From Wolinella succinogenes DSM 1740 (lineage in GTDB: Bacteria > Campylobacterota > Campylobacteria > Campylobacterales > Helicobacteraceae), in contig NC_005090.1 in the NCBI RefSeq assembly GCF_000196135.1, positions 320,001-384,000 on the forward strand: 64,000 nucleotides of DNA, written 5' to 3'. The position numbers and the translations under genes were made by a program. The notes under the pieces were generated by a model. The model was given only the letters and a program-made list of their open reading frames with translations. It had not been told where the DNA came from and did not search any database. Each line of letters opens with the position of its first letter. Position 1 is the first letter of the stretch. Positions 1 to 9,463 of the stretch are shown in pieces.

Positions 1-256
<256 letters not shown>

Positions 257-389
257 TATTTATCTACTTCTATAAACGCCACTGCCTTGTTGAGCGTCGT
301 TTTTACTAGGGCTATTGACTATTCATTGATCCTTCTTCACTAGCAAGAGGGAATAGAGGATATATTCTTATCTATCTTCTCTTCCCTTT
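257..389 (+). other. 23S-5S spacer
   Basis: This is an AT-rich transcribed spacer between 23S and 5S rRNA of about 130 bases. I see no tRNA in it. It presumably carries the processing stems for both rRNAs, but I could not assign an RNase III stem with confidence. Confidence 0.6.
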
Positions 390-508
390 TTCTCGTGCCT
401 ATAGAGGAGAGGCTACACCCAGCTCCATTCCGAACCTGGCAGTTAAGCTCTCCATCGCCGATAATACTGCATCTTTCAGGTGTGGAAACGTAGGTTGGTG
501 CGGGGAGG
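390..508 (+). rRNA. rrf: 5S ribosomal RNA
   Basis: The conserved 5S core is present: CCGAACCTGGCAGTTAAGC at about 430-448 and the loop E/helix IV region with GGAAACGTAGGTTGG near 484-498. The terminal helix can be drawn between CTCGTGCC (about 392-399) and GGTGCGGGG (about 497-505), using several G-U pairs. Length is about 118 bases, normal for 5S. The ends are approximate. Confidence 0.9.
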
Positions 509-833
509 GGGATAACACCTTCTTTGACCTCAATAGAGACTCTAATCCCTTCTGTTTTTATACTCTTTGAACTCAATCAAATAGATTTTAGAAATCAAAT
601 ATAAACATCATTGCCTTCTTTTAATCCAATACTCGCTCAATTAAATCCAATAGAAACCCACTCCTTAAATCCAATGTTCAATAGAAGCCCGCTTATGGCT
701 CTGCTGTTGTGATGGTTTGGATTGCAGATTCTCGAAAACCCCATGCTCTTTCAAGCTCTTTAGTCTAATTTTATTCTTTCTTGAACATAATAAGAATCTA
801 TCTTATGTTGATACCTAATCCAAAGGAGAGATG
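509..833. other. intergenic region after the rRNA operon, with a short repeated motif
   Basis: About 325 bases without a supportable gene. The sequence is AT-rich and holds three copies of a short motif: TTAATCCAAT at 621-630, TTAAATCCAAT at 641-651 and again at 665-675, the last two followed by related sequence (AATAGAARCCC). A looser copy (CTAATCCAA) lies at about 813-821, just before the ComEA-like gene. I did not find a convincing rho-independent terminator for the rRNA operon here. Some of it is presumably the upstream region of the next gene. Confidence 0.5.
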
Positions 834-1076
834 ATGAAGAAGATTTTTATGGCTCTACTTTTATTGAGTGCTTGGTTGATGGCAGCGGTGAATATCAATA
901 CAGCCACCAAAGAGGATCTAATGAAGGTCAAGGGGATTGGAGAGAAGAAGGCGGAGGCAATCATTGAGCATCGCACCAAGAATGGAGCCTTCAAGAGCCT
1001 AGAAGAGTTAAAGAGTGTCAAAGGGTTTGGGGAGAAGAGTGTGGAGGGATTAAAGAGTGAGCTTAGTGTGAAGTAG
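834..1076 (+). CDS. comEA: secreted ComEA-like helix-hairpin-helix protein
   Basis: A small protein of 80 residues with an N-terminal signal peptide (MKKIFMALL then a hydrophobic run ending near AVA/N), followed by a tandem helix-hairpin-helix domain. The ComEA signature is clear: VNINTATKEDL, then KGIGEKKAEAII, then a second hairpin KSVKGFGEKS. Proteins of this family bind double-stranded DNA in the periplasm during natural transformation. Two ATGs stand side by side at 831 and 834. The second is preferred because AAGGAG at 823-828 lies only two bases before the first. It is a stand-alone gene, not next to comEC, which is at 32519. Function in DNA uptake is inferred from the domain. Confidence 0.85.
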   Translation: MKKIFMALLLLSAWLMAAVNINTATKEDLMKVKGIGEKKAEAIIEHRTKNGAFKSLEELKSVKGFGEKSVEGLKSELSVK

Positions 1077-1122
1077 GGGGAGGGTAGAATACACTCTATA
1101 ATTTCAACAAAAGGACACTCCC

Positions 1123-2133
1123 TTGAATATTCTTCTCACGGGCGGCGGCACAGGAGGGCACCTCGCTATCGCCAAAGCATTAATGGAATCGCTGGCTTCT
1201 AAAAATCAGTCACTCTTTTTTATTGGTTCTCAAAGAGGCCAAGATCGCTCTTGGTTTGAACATGAGGAGGGCTTTAAGAGGCGATTCTTTTTAGAGACCC
1301 AAGGAGTGGTCAATCAGCGGGGAATTGCCAAAATTCGATCCCTCTCTTCGCAATTTCAGGCTATGCTGGAGGCGAGAAAAATATTAAAGAATCACCAAAT
1401 CAAAAGAGTGGTGAGTGTAGGGGGCTATTCAGCCGCTCCCGCTTCTTTGGCGGCTCTGAGTCTAGGAATCCCTCTCTATATTCATGAGCAAAACGCTAAA
1501 GTGGGACTTCTCAATCGTCTGCTTAAGCCCTTTTCAAGAGCCTTTTTATCTTCGTATGACTCAAACTCACTGATTCGTGACTATCCTGTTAGAGACGCTT
1601 TTTTTGAAGTCGCTAGGGTGCGTTCTCGTGTGAAAAAAATCCTTTTTTTGGGTGGAAGCCAGGGTGCCAAGGCGATCAATGATTGGGCGCTAGAGCTAGC
1701 CCCATTGATTCATCAAAGAGGAATTGCAATCATGCATCAATGTGGCGAAGTCGATTATGAGCGAATGAAGAGAGGCTATGAGGAGCGCTCAATTCCTGTG
1801 GAGCTTTTTGCTTTTGATCGGGCGATCCATCAAAAGATGCAACAGGCGGATTTGGCGATCTCTAGGGCGGGGGCGAGCTCTCTTTGGGAGCTTGGCGCCA
1901 ATGGGTTGCCTGCGCTTTTTATCCCCTATCCTTTTGCGGCGGGAGATCATCAATATTACAATGCGAAGTTTATTCTTGATCAGGGGCTTGGCTGGATGGT
2001 GCGTCAAGAAAACCTCTCCACTGAGGTGCTTTTGGAGATTCTAGAAGAGGATTTAAGTCAAAAGAGTGAGTGTTTGATGGCTTATGTGAAGAGAGGTGCG
2101 GCCGATAGGATGGCGGATTTTATATTGTCGTAA
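1123..2133 (+). CDS. murG: UDP-N-acetylglucosamine transferase MurG
   Basis: MurG adds N-acetylglucosamine from UDP-GlcNAc to lipid I to make lipid II, at the inner face of the cytoplasmic membrane. The glycine-rich signature GGGTGGH is at residues 7-13. The second half carries the nucleotide-sugar site (GGSQGAKAIN, then SRAGASSLWE). At 336 residues it is slightly shorter than typical (about 350) but complete. It starts at TTG, with AAGGA at 1111-1115 seven bases ahead. No ATG gives the MNILLTGGG start. It is separated from alaS by 55 bases. Confidence 0.95.
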   Translation: MNILLTGGGTGGHLAIAKALMESLASKNQSLFFIGSQRGQDRSWFEHEEGFKRRFFLETQGVVNQRGIAKIRSLSSQFQAMLEARKILKNHQIKRVVSVGGYSAAPASLAALSLGIPLYIHEQNAKVGLLNRLLKPFSRAFLSSYDSNSLIRDYPVRDAFFEVARVRSRVKKILFLGGSQGAKAINDWALELAPLIHQRGIAIMHQCGEVDYERMKRGYEERSIPVELFAFDRAIHQKMQQADLAISRAGASSLWELGANGLPALFIPYPFAAGDHQYYNAKFILDQGLGWMVRQENLSTEVLLEILEEDLSQKSECLMAYVKRGAADRMADFILS

Positions 2134-2145
2134 CGACCAATTGGT

Positions 2146-2151
2146 TAGAAT
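2146..2151 (+). promoter_or_regulatory. probable -10 box of the alaS promoter
   Basis: TAGAAT preceded by GGT, 37 bases before the alaS start, in the 55-base gap after murG. It has the extended form typical of this lineage, and no -35 box is evident. Confidence 0.45.
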
Positions 2152-2188
2152 CCCGCGATTTGTCATACGCCATTAATAAGGTTTCACC

Positions 2189-4756
2189 ATGGATATTCGA
2201 AAGCTCTTCCTTGACTATTTCGCCTCCAAGGGGCATGCGGTTTATGAAAGCATGCCCTTGGTTCCTGATGATCCGACCCTGCTTTTCACCAATGCAGGCA
2301 TGGTTCAATTCAAAGATATCTTCACGGGTAAAGTCCCTGCACCAACCAATCCTAGGGCGACTAGCTGTCAACTTTGCATCCGCGCAGGAGGCAAGCACAA
2401 CGACTTGGAGAATGTCGGCTACACCAGTCGGCACCATACACTCTTTGAGATGTTGGGGAACTTCTCTTTTGGGGATTACTTCAAGGAGCAGGCGATTGAT
2501 CATGCGTGGGAGTTTGTCACGGAGGTGCTTGGATTCTCCAAAGAGGTGCTTTGGGTCACAGTGCATGAGAGCGATGATGAGGCGTTTGAGCTCTGGCAAA
2601 AGCACGTGGATGCAAGCCGAATCAAGCGCATGGGAGATAAAGATAACTTCTGGCAGATGGGCGACACGGGAGCGTGCGGACCTTGCAGTGAGATTTTTGT
2701 CGATCAAGGGGAGGAGAAGTTTCATGGAAGTGAGGACTATTTTGGCGGAGATGGAGATCGATTCTTAGAGATTTGGAATCTTGTTTTCATGCAGTATGAG
2801 CGCTCCAGCGATGGGACGCTCACCCCTTTGCCCAAACCTTCCATTGACACAGGCATGGGCTTGGAGCGTGTTGCGGCGCTCAAAGAGGGGAAGAGCAGCA
2901 ACTTTGATTCGTCTCTCTTTATGCCTATGATTCGCAAAGTTGAAGAGCTCACAGGCAAACCTTATCACTACGAGAGTGGGGCGAGCTACCGAGTCATCGC
3001 GGATCATATTCGCTCCATCTGCTTTTTGCTAGCCCAAGGGGTGAATTTTGACAAAGAGGGGCGCGGTTATGTGCTTCGCCGAATCTTGCGCCGAGCGGTG
3101 CGCCATGGCTATCTCTTGGGGCTTAATGCTCCCTTTTTGCATGAGGTGGCCGAGGTGGTGTGCGGTCAAATGGGAGATCATTATGGGTATCTCAAGGAGA
3201 AGCGAGAGCACATCAAGCGCCTCACTTTCCAAGAGGAGGAGCGATTCTTCGCAACGATTGCTGGAGGGATGGAGGTCTTTAAAAAAGAGCTTGAAAAGAC
3301 TCAAAGTGTCTTTAGTGGTGAGGCGGCTTTCAAGCTTTATGACACCTTTGGATTCCCGCTTGATTTGACAGAAGATATGTTGCGAGAGAAGGGAATAAGA
3401 GTCGATCTCGCGGCGTTTGAGGCTTGCATGAAAGAGCAGAGAGCGAGAGCAAAGGCCTCTTGGAAGGGAAGCGGTGATGAGCTCAAAGAGGGCGATTTTG
3501 CCTTGCTTCTTGAAGCTTTCCCTTCCAACTCTTTTGTCGGGTATGAAAAAGAGGCCCACACCTCTAAGCTGCTGGCGATTCTTAATAGAGACTACAAGCG
3601 CGTCTCTTCTCTTGGGGCGGGTGAGAGTGGTTTTGTGATGCTAGAGGAGACCCCATTTTACGCAGAGAGTGGTGGACAGTGTGGTGATGAGGGTGAATTG
3701 CGTGCCAGGGGTAGAATTGTTGCCCAAGTGCAGGGAACCAAAAAGTATTTTGGGCTTAACCTCTCTAGAATCGAGGCATTGGATGAGATTTGCGAGGGAG
3801 AGACTTTGGAAGCAGTCGTCTCTAGGGAGCGCTTGGAGGTTCAGAAGCATCACTCAGCCACACACCTTCTCCATGCCATCTTGCGCCAAAAATTGGGCGA
3901 TCATGTCGCTCAAGCAGGGAGTTTGGTCGAGAAAGATCGCTTGAGATTTGATTTCTCGCACCCCAAGGCGCTCACTCATGAAGAGGTGGGGATGGTTGAG
4001 GAGGAGGTGAATCGACTTATCTCCTTGTCGATTCCTTCTAGGACTAGAGAGATGAGGGTCGATGAGGCTAAGGCTAGCGGTGCAATGGCGCTATTTGGTG
4101 AAAAGTATGGTGACTTGGTGCGTGTGGTCGATTTTGGCGAAGCGAGTGTTGAGCTTTGCGGAGGAACCCATGTCGAAAATAGTGCGCATATCGGAAGCTT
4201 TTACATCACTAAAGAGAGTGGCGTGAGTGCGGGCGTGAGGAGAATCGAGGCGGTCTGCGGAATGGCTGCTTATCACTATGGCAAGGAGGCACTCCAAGAG
4301 ATCGCTGAGGCCAAGGAGATTCTCAAAGCCAAGGAGCTGAAGCTAGGAATTGAGAAGCTCAAGGAGCAGGTGCGAGAGCTAAAGAGTGAAATGAGTGCTC
4401 TATCGAGCTCCAAAAGCGGTGCTATCTCTGAGGGTGTGATGATGGGTGAGACGAGAGTGATCGTGGAGACCCTAGAGGCGGGCGACATCAAAAACAGTAT
4501 TGATGAGATCAAGAATCGATATGAAAAGGTGGCGGTGTTGCTGCTCCAGGTCAAAGAGGAGAAGGTGATGCTAGCCGCGGGTGTTAAAGGAGAGGATCGA
4601 ATCAAGGCGGGCGCTTGGATTAAAGAGATCGCTCCGATTCTTGGCGGAGGCGGAGGCGGTCGAGATGATTTCGCCCAAGCAGGAGGCAAAGATGCTTCCA
4701 AGGCCGATGAGGCACTCCAAAGCGCTAAAAATTATGCTCTAGAGAGGCTCGCATAG
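2189..4756 (+). CDS. alaS: alanyl-tRNA synthetase
   Basis: Charges tRNA-Ala with alanine and edits mis-charged serine or glycine. All expected parts are visible: the class II catalytic domain at the N terminus ([24 protein letters not shown]-type helix), the editing domain with zinc ligands HSATHLLH (around residue 555) and CGGTH (around residue 655), and the C-Ala domain with [15 protein letters not shown] near the end. Length is 855 residues, normal. The stop codon overlaps the presumed start of maf (ATAG), which suggests translational coupling. Confidence 0.97.
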   Translation: MDIRKLFLDYFASKGHAVYESMPLVPDDPTLLFTNAGMVQFKDIFTGKVPAPTNPRATSCQLCIRAGGKHNDLENVGYTSRHHTLFEMLGNFSFGDYFKEQAIDHAWEFVTEVLGFSKEVLWVTVHESDDEAFELWQKHVDASRIKRMGDKDNFWQMGDTGACGPCSEIFVDQGEEKFHGSEDYFGGDGDRFLEIWNLVFMQYERSSDGTLTPLPKPSIDTGMGLERVAALKEGKSSNFDSSLFMPMIRKVEELTGKPYHYESGASYRVIADHIRSICFLLAQGVNFDKEGRGYVLRRILRRAVRHGYLLGLNAPFLHEVAEVVCGQMGDHYGYLKEKREHIKRLTFQEEERFFATIAGGMEVFKKELEKTQSVFSGEAAFKLYDTFGFPLDLTEDMLREKGIRVDLAAFEACMKEQRARAKASWKGSGDELKEGDFALLLEAFPSNSFVGYEKEAHTSKLLAILNRDYKRVSSLGAGESGFVMLEETPFYAESGGQCGDEGELRARGRIVAQVQGTKKYFGLNLSRIEALDEICEGETLEAVVSRERLEVQKHHSATHLLHAILRQKLGDHVAQAGSLVEKDRLRFDFSHPKALTHEEVGMVEEEVNRLISLSIPSRTREMRVDEAKASGAMALFGEKYGDLVRVVDFGEASVELCGGTHVENSAHIGSFYITKESGVSAGVRRIEAVCGMAAYHYGKEALQEIAEAKEILKAKELKLGIEKLKEQVRELKSEMSALSSSKSGAISEGVMMGETRVIVETLEAGDIKNSIDEIKNRYEKVAVLLLQVKEEKVMLAAGVKGEDRIKAGAWIKEIAPILGGGGGGRDDFAQAGGKDASKADEALQSAKNYALERLA

Positions 4757-5325
4757 AACGCCCACTCCTTCGTCTCTGCTCGAGCTCAACCACTCGCGCA
4801 GAGATTCTTCGCTCCCACGTCATCTCCTTTATTCAATCAGAAAATGAGTTTGATGAGGAGAGCCTCAAGGTGACTTCTCCTAAAGAGTTTGTCTATAGGG
4901 CAACCATGGGCAAGTATGAAGCCGCGAGGATTCGCTATGGAGTGGAGACCCCTCTCTTGGTGGCCGATACGGTCATCTCTTGCCGTAACCAGATGCTTCG
5001 CAAGGCCAAAGACAGAGAAGAAGCTGCCGCTTTCCTCGCCCTCCAGAGCGGAGCAGAGCTTTCGATCCTCACCTGCATGGTTTTTGAGAATTCTTCGATG
5101 AAACTTATAGATTTGTCCTCAACCTGTTACAAATTTGCAAATTTTGAGAAGAATGCGTTAGAATCCTACCTCGAATCCAATTTATGGGTCGGCAAGGCCG
5201 GAGCCTGCATGGTAGAGGGCTTTTGCAAGCCTTATATTCTGGAATCCCGAGGTTTTGAGAGCACGGCCATGGGCCTATGTGTAGAAAAGTTACTTCCTTT
5301 TCTAACGCCAAGGAGGCGATCGTGA
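4753..5325 (+). CDS. maf: Maf-like nucleotide pyrophosphatase, with an apparent ATA start
   Basis: Maf proteins hydrolyse non-canonical nucleoside triphosphates (m5UTP, dTTP, pseudo-UTP and similar) and have been linked to septum control. The family motifs are [10 protein letters not shown] near the N terminus, [19 protein letters not shown], then VADTVIS. The first ATG/GTG/TTG in this frame is GTG 4870, which would remove the essential N-terminal SSS-R loop. The frame is open upstream and homologous back to 4753, where ATA overlaps the alaS stop, with GAGAGG at 4742-4747 five bases ahead. From ATA the protein is 190 residues, the usual size in Helicobacter. It overlaps ccoS by four bases (GTGA). 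Confidence 0.8.
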   Translation: MERPLLRLCSSSTTRAEILRSHVISFIQSENEFDEESLKVTSPKEFVYRATMGKYEAARIRYGVETPLLVADTVISCRNQMLRKAKDREEAAAFLALQSGAELSILTCMVFENSSMKLIDLSSTCYKFANFEKNALESYLESNLWVGKAGACMVEGFCKPYILESRGFESTAMGLCVEKLLPFLTPRRRS

Positions 5326-5561
5326 ATAGCGGTATGGTGGGTGTGATGCTCGGGGTTTCCGTCTTTATTGGATTCTTGGGATTGGTCGCTTTTTTATGGG
5401 GTTTAAGAAGCGGTCAATTTGATGATGAGAAAAAAATGATGCAAGGCGTGCTTTTTGACGGGGAGGAAGAGTTGCAAGAGGCCGCCTTGATTGATAAAAA
5501 AAAGAGAGAAATGAAAAGAGAGCCATCCATGAAAGAAAACAACAACGGGGGAGAGGCGTGA
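5322..5561 (+). CDS. ccoS: cbb3-type cytochrome oxidase maturation protein CcoS
   Basis: A small membrane protein of 79 residues with one N-terminal transmembrane segment (VGVMLGVSVFIGFLGLVAFLW) followed by the CcoS-typical GQFDDEKKMMQGVLFD. CcoS is needed to insert haem and copper cofactors into cbb3-type oxidase, the usual terminal oxidase of epsilonproteobacteria. The start is GTG 5322, with AGGAGG at 5311-5316 five bases ahead. The frame is open further upstream to 5277, but that part lies inside maf. The charged C-terminal tail is longer than in many CcoS proteins. Start and stop overlap both neighbours by four bases. Confidence 0.85.
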   Translation: MNSGMVGVMLGVSVFIGFLGLVAFLWGLRSGQFDDEKKMMQGVLFDGEEELQEAALIDKKKREMKREPSMKENNNGGEA

Positions 5562-6517
5562 AAAAAGTTTACAATATAGCCATCATTGGAGGAGGCCCCG
5601 GAGGGGTCGCTTCTGCGGTAGAGGCAGTGATTCTTGGAATCGATGATGTGATTTTGCTTGAAAAAGGAGAGAATCACTCCACTACTATTCGCAAATTTTA
5701 TAAAGATAATAAGCGCGTGGATAAAGACTATAAGGGTCAAAGGGTCGAGCTCAATGGGAATATCTACTTTGTAGATGGCACCAAAGAGAGCACATTGGAT
5801 CTTTTTGATGAGATTCTTAATCTCCACCGAATTGAAGAGCGCTTCAACACCGAGGTGGAATCGGTTGTCAAAAAAGGAGAGCTTTTTTTGATCACCACCA
5901 CGCAGGGTGATGAAGTGTGGGCAAAGTTTGTCATCATCTCGATTGGTAAGATGGGGCAACCCAATAAGCCCTCTTATGAGATTCCTCTCGCACTCAAAGA
6001 TCGAGTCCATTTTAACGTGAGCGATTGCAAGGAGAACGAGAAGATTCTTGTGGTGGGCGGAGGAAACTCTGCGGTTGAATACGCCTATTTTCTTGCCGAT
6101 CTCAATAAGGTCACGCTCAACTATCGCAAAACCACCTTCACTCGTGTGAATGAGCCCAACATGGCTCTTTTGAATGAATATGCCCAAGGGGGCAAACTAG
6201 AGCTTAGGCTGGGAGTGGATATTGTGAGTTTAGAGGAGGCAGAGGGCAAACCCAAGGTGAACTTCTCTGATGGGAAATCTGAGATGTATGATCGTGTTGT
6301 TTATGCCATCGGAGGGATGGCTCCAATGGATTTCCTAAGAAAGTGTTCGCTTGAGGTGGATGAACATGGAGTGCCTCTCACAAGTGAAACACATGAGGGT
6401 TCTGTGTCAGGAATCTATATCGCAGGAGATATACTTTTTAAGTCAGGAGGCTCTATCGCCGCGGCGCTCAATCACGGATTTTCCATTGTCCAAGAGATTA
6501 AAAAACAATTAGTTTAA
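5558..6517 (+). CDS. FAD/NAD(P)-dependent oxidoreductase, thioredoxin reductase-like without the CXXC pair
   Basis: A 319-residue two-dinucleotide-binding-domain flavoprotein. The FAD motif is [12 protein letters not shown] at residues 8-19 and the NAD(P) motif is [12 protein letters not shown] around residue 165. The C-terminal FAD-contact motif is GIYIAGD near residue 287. The redox CXXC of true thioredoxin reductases is absent, so it resembles the YpdA/Cj0559-like group. The substrate is unknown. GTG start at 5558 overlaps ccoS (GTGA), so the pair is probably co-translated. A link to cytochrome oxidase assembly is possible from context only. Confidence 0.75.
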   Translation: MKKVYNIAIIGGGPGGVASAVEAVILGIDDVILLEKGENHSTTIRKFYKDNKRVDKDYKGQRVELNGNIYFVDGTKESTLDLFDEILNLHRIEERFNTEVESVVKKGELFLITTTQGDEVWAKFVIISIGKMGQPNKPSYEIPLALKDRVHFNVSDCKENEKILVVGGGNSAVEYAYFLADLNKVTLNYRKTTFTRVNEPNMALLNEYAQGGKLELRLGVDIVSLEEAEGKPKVNFSDGKSEMYDRVVYAIGGMAPMDFLRKCSLEVDEHGVPLTSETHEGSVSGIYIAGDILFKSGGSIAAALNHGFSIVQEIKKQLV

Positions 6518-6552
6518 GAGTTCTTTTAAGATACTTTTGGGGAAAGATCGGC

Positions 6553-6558
6553 TAGAAT
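6553..6558 (+). promoter_or_regulatory. probable -10 box of the rpmB promoter
   Basis: TAGAAT, 44 bases before the rpmB ATG, in the gap after the oxidoreductase gene. No convincing -35 box. Confidence 0.45.
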
Positions 6559-6602
6559 CACGCCCAAAAAAGACCCTAAAAATTTATAAAAAGGTAAAAT
6601 CC

Positions 6603-6791
6603 ATGGCAAGAAAATGTTTTTTCACTGGCAAAGGACCAATGGTCGGCAACAACGTTAGCCACGCCAACAATAAAACCAAAAAGCGCTCCCTTCCCAATCT
6701 TCGCACCGTCAGGGTGAAGCTTGAAGATGGAACGACTGTAAAACTTCGTGTCGCCGCTTCCACTCTCAGAACGATGAAAAAGCGCTCATAA
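6603..6791 (+). CDS. rpmB: 50S ribosomal protein L28
   Basis: L28, a small basic protein of the large ribosomal subunit. The sequence [20 protein letters not shown] followed by [14 protein letters not shown] is diagnostic. Length is 62 residues, usual for epsilonproteobacteria. The ATG at 6603 is preceded by AAAGG about ten bases upstream. The frame is open further upstream, but homology starts here. It is followed at once by a hairpin that probably ends the transcript. Confidence 0.97.
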   Translation: MARKCFFTGKGPMVGNNVSHANNKTKKRSLPNLRTVRVKLEDGTTVKLRVAASTLRTMKKRS

Positions 6792-6812
6792 AACCCTTAG
6801 TCTAGGGTTTTT
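6790..6812 (+). terminator. rho-independent terminator or attenuator after rpmB
   Basis: Perfect eight-base-pair stem AAAACCCT (6790-6797) with AGGGTTTT (6804-6811), six-base loop, running into a T-tract of five. It begins at the rpmB stop codon and ends one base before the GTG start of the potassium-channel gene, so it fills the place where that gene's ribosome-binding site should be. Confidence 0.75.
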
Positions 6813-7946
6813 GTGAGATTCTTCACTAAGCTAGGGCGATTCCTCCACTGGGAAAAGTCCTCTAAGCCGGACATCGACCTCTCCGGCGAACTTTACGAAC
6901 AGCTCAAACCTTTCCGCTTCCCCCTCATTCTTATTCAGCTTGGTCTTATTATTGGAACTCTTGGCTATGTGGTCTTAGAGGACTACACGCTCATGGAGGC
7001 CTTTTTCCAGACCTCTTACACCTTTACCACCACGGGTTTTGGTGCGCTTAAAGAGAGTGAATTTAATGGTCTCACCATCATCTTCACCTCGATGCTGATG
7101 TTGGCGGGTTCGGCGGTCTTGACCTTTTCAGTGGTCAGCATTATTGATGTCTTAAATCGCGGCAAGCTCATTGCCATCATCAAGGAGCGAAGAATGATCT
7201 ATCGTGTCGCTAGGCTCAAAAATCACTTCGTGGTCTGCTATCACAACGAGTATACCATCCAGCTCGCCGATCAATTTAGAGAAGCGCACATCCCTTTTGT
7301 GGTGGTGGATCCTTCGCCAGATTTCGAGGGGTTCGCGCAACGCCATCGCTATCCCTATTACATCAACGAAGATCCCCACACCGAGATCGCTATGCTCAAA
7401 AGCCATCTCTCTAGCGCAAGGGGCGTGATCACCTTCTCTAAAAGTATCGCGGATAACATTGCGCAAATCGCTTCGGTGAGGCTTTTTGAAAAAGAGCTGG
7501 GGCGACGCCCTTTTTATATCATTAGTAGCGCTGAAAACGCTGAAGATGTGGAAAAACTCAAAAAGCTTGGCTCAGACACAGTGGTCTCAGCCACTCGCTT
7601 GATGGCTCAAAGGGTGAGTGCGATGGCGACTCGACCTGATATGGAGAATCTCTTAGAGCAGTTTGTCTATAAAAAAGACACGCCGCTTGACCTGGAGGAG
7701 GTGATTGTTCCAAAGTCAAGCTGGTTGGTGCTAAAGAAGCTCAAAGAGGCACATTTTAGAGAGGTGACGCGGGTCTCTGTGGTAGGAATCACCCAAAAAG
7801 ATGGGAAATTTATCACGATGCCAACGGGTGACACGCTTATCACCAGTGAGTGCAAGCTTCTCATGATCGGCACCTCAAGCGGCATTAGAATGACCAAAAA
7901 ATTATTGATGAAACGAGAAAAACCTGAGGAGTTGAAGTATGTTTGA
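6813..7946 (+). CDS. potassium channel with TrkA-N/RCK regulatory domains (KchA-like)
   Basis: A 377-residue channel subunit. Two transmembrane helices (about residues 36-56 and 92-113) flank a pore loop with a filter-like TTTGFG at about residues 72-77. A cytoplasmic RCK module follows, starting [20 protein letters not shown], then a TrkA-C-like domain (about 290-370). The layout matches the Helicobacter KchA potassium channel, which supports K+ uptake. The GTG start is the only candidate after an in-frame stop at 6798. It has no Shine-Dalgarno sequence because a terminator hairpin ends two bases before it. The gene overlaps argJ by eight bases. Confidence 0.85.
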   Translation: MRFFTKLGRFLHWEKSSKPDIDLSGELYEQLKPFRFPLILIQLGLIIGTLGYVVLEDYTLMEAFFQTSYTFTTTGFGALKESEFNGLTIIFTSMLMLAGSAVLTFSVVSIIDVLNRGKLIAIIKERRMIYRVARLKNHFVVCYHNEYTIQLADQFREAHIPFVVVDPSPDFEGFAQRHRYPYYINEDPHTEIAMLKSHLSSARGVITFSKSIADNIAQIASVRLFEKELGRRPFYIISSAENAEDVEKLKKLGSDTVVSATRLMAQRVSAMATRPDMENLLEQFVYKKDTPLDLEEVIVPKSSWLVLKKLKEAHFREVTRVSVVGITQKDGKFITMPTGDTLITSECKLLMIGTSSGIRMTKKLLMKREKPEELKYV

Positions 7947-9129
7947 TCTTTTTCCAATTCATGGAGGGGTGTGCGCCCCTGAGGGATTCTCTGCGGATGG
8001 AATCGCGGCTGGATTAAAAAAAGAGGGAAAATTGGATGTGGCTTTTGTGCACTCTCTATTTCCCGCTAAGGTCTCAGCCCTCTTCACCACCAATCGTTTC
8101 GCTGCCGCTCCGATTCGATATTTTCAAGGATTGGGTGAGGTGTTTGATTGCAATTTTGTTCTCATCAACGCCAAAAATGCTAACGCTATGACTGGGGCGG
8201 AGGGAATCGAAGATATTGAGTGGCTGATGGAGCGCCTAAAGCATCGCTTTCCCTCTCTGGTTAATCCCGTGATGAGCTCTACGGGAGTGATTGGGGCTCG
8301 GCTTCCCAAGGAGAAAATCGAAGCCTCTTTGGGTGAGATTGTACTAGGGAAAAAAGAGGGTGCGCGTGCGGCTCAAGCGATCATGACCACGGATGCTTTT
8401 TCCAAAGAGGTGGCTTTTAAAGTGGAGCTCCCTGATGGCAGATCTTTTTGCATTGGAGCGATGGCTAAAGGCGCAGGGATGATTGATCCAGCGATGGCGA
8501 CGATGCTCTGTTTTATCACCACAGATGCGGATGTTCCCGAGAATCGCATGAAAGAGCTCCTTCAAAAGGCAGTTCATACAACCTTTAATGCCATCAGTGT
8601 GGATGGCGACACTTCGACCAATGACACCGTGATGCTCTTTAGCAACAAAGCCAGCGGCGTTTATGAGGAAGAGGCTTTTTTGATGGCACTAGAGAGGGTG
8701 ATGCACAAGCTGGCCACGGATGTAGCGCGCGATGGCGAGGGGGCGAAGAAGCTGGTGGCGTTTGAGGTGAGTGGAGCGGCGAGCGAGGAGGAGGCGATCA
8801 AAGCCGCTAAGGCGCTCACGACCTCCTTGCTGGTCAAGACGGCTATTTTTGGTGAAGATCCCAACTGGGGGCGTATTGCTTCAACTATTGGCTCTAGCGG
8901 GGTGGAGTGTGATGAGAATCGTCTTCGAATCTCTTTTGGTGAGGTGCTTGTTTATGATAGGGGGGCGATTCTCTTTGATAAAACAATCGAGGAGAAGGCC
9001 GCTAGCGTGATGCGCCAAGAGAGCTTTAAAATCCATTGCGATCTTGGCATAGGCAGAGGAAAGTTCACCGCGTATGGATGCGATTTGGGCTATGAGTATG
9101 TGAAGATTAATGCCGATTACAGGACATAA
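7939..9129 (+). CDS. argJ: bifunctional ornithine acetyltransferase / N-acetylglutamate synthase ArgJ
   Basis: ArgJ moves the acetyl group from N-acetylornithine to glutamate, and in bifunctional forms also makes N-acetylglutamate from acetyl-CoA, in arginine biosynthesis. The self-cleavage site is [14 protein letters not shown], with the nucleophile Thr188. Other family motifs are [10 protein letters not shown] and [13 protein letters not shown]. Length is 396 residues, normal. It overlaps the channel gene by eight bases, so the two are probably co-transcribed. Confidence 0.95.
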   Translation: MFDLFPIHGGVCAPEGFSADGIAAGLKKEGKLDVAFVHSLFPAKVSALFTTNRFAAAPIRYFQGLGEVFDCNFVLINAKNANAMTGAEGIEDIEWLMERLKHRFPSLVNPVMSSTGVIGARLPKEKIEASLGEIVLGKKEGARAAQAIMTTDAFSKEVAFKVELPDGRSFCIGAMAKGAGMIDPAMATMLCFITTDADVPENRMKELLQKAVHTTFNAISVDGDTSTNDTVMLFSNKASGVYEEEAFLMALERVMHKLATDVARDGEGAKKLVAFEVSGAASEEEAIKAAKALTTSLLVKTAIFGEDPNWGRIASTIGSSGVECDENRLRISFGEVLVYDRGAILFDKTIEEKAASVMRQESFKIHCDLGIGRGKFTAYGCDLGYEYVKINADYRT

Positions 9130-9169
9130 GAGAGGGAAGATAACAATCTCGGAATAAGGTTGTTTATCT

Positions 9170-9175
9170 TATAAT
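9170..9175 (+). promoter_or_regulatory. -10 box of the ydcH-like gene promoter
   Basis: Perfect TATAAT, 37 bases before the ATG at 9212, in an AT-rich gap. Ribosome-binding site AAGGAG follows at about 9198-9203. Confidence 0.6.
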
Positions 9176-9211
9176 TTTTTCATCCAACATTACATTTAAG
9201 GAGCAAGAATC

Positions 9212-9436
9212 ATGCTACACGAATACCGAGAAGAGATTAGCAAGCTCAAAGTTGAAAACGCTCGATTTGCCAAGATTTTCGAAAAACACAATGAGCTAGA
9301 TCAGAAGATTCTCGATGTCGAAGAGGGGAGAGAGCATATGGATCAATTCACCCTTGAAGGACTCAAAAAAGAGAAGCTCGCCCTCAAAGATGAAGCATTC
9401 ACCATGATTCAAGCTTACATCAAAGGTCAGGCGTAA
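9212..9436 (+). CDS. YdcH-like small coiled-coil protein (DUF465)
   Basis: A 74-residue, highly charged, entirely helical protein. The layout of two helices (residues 2-30 and 45-70) joined by a short turn matches the YdcH/DUF465 family, with the typical LKKEKLALKDEA segment in the second helix. Family function is not established. It has its own promoter (TATAAT at 9170) and a good ribosome-binding site, and is convergent with pheA. Confidence 0.75.
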   Translation: MLHEYREEISKLKVENARFAKIFEKHNELDQKILDVEEGREHMDQFTLEGLKKEKLALKDEAFTMIQAYIKGQA

Positions 9437-9460
9437 GGAGTCTCCTCCTTTTCGCCCTTT
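9435..9460. terminator. possible bidirectional terminator between the ydcH-like gene and pheA
   Basis: Stem AAGGAG (9435-9440) with CTCCTT (9445-9450), four-base loop, followed by a T-rich tract to 9463. It starts in the stop codon of the plus-strand gene. The stem is short (six pairs), so the strength is uncertain. Confidence 0.4.
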
Positions 9461-9463
9461 TTT

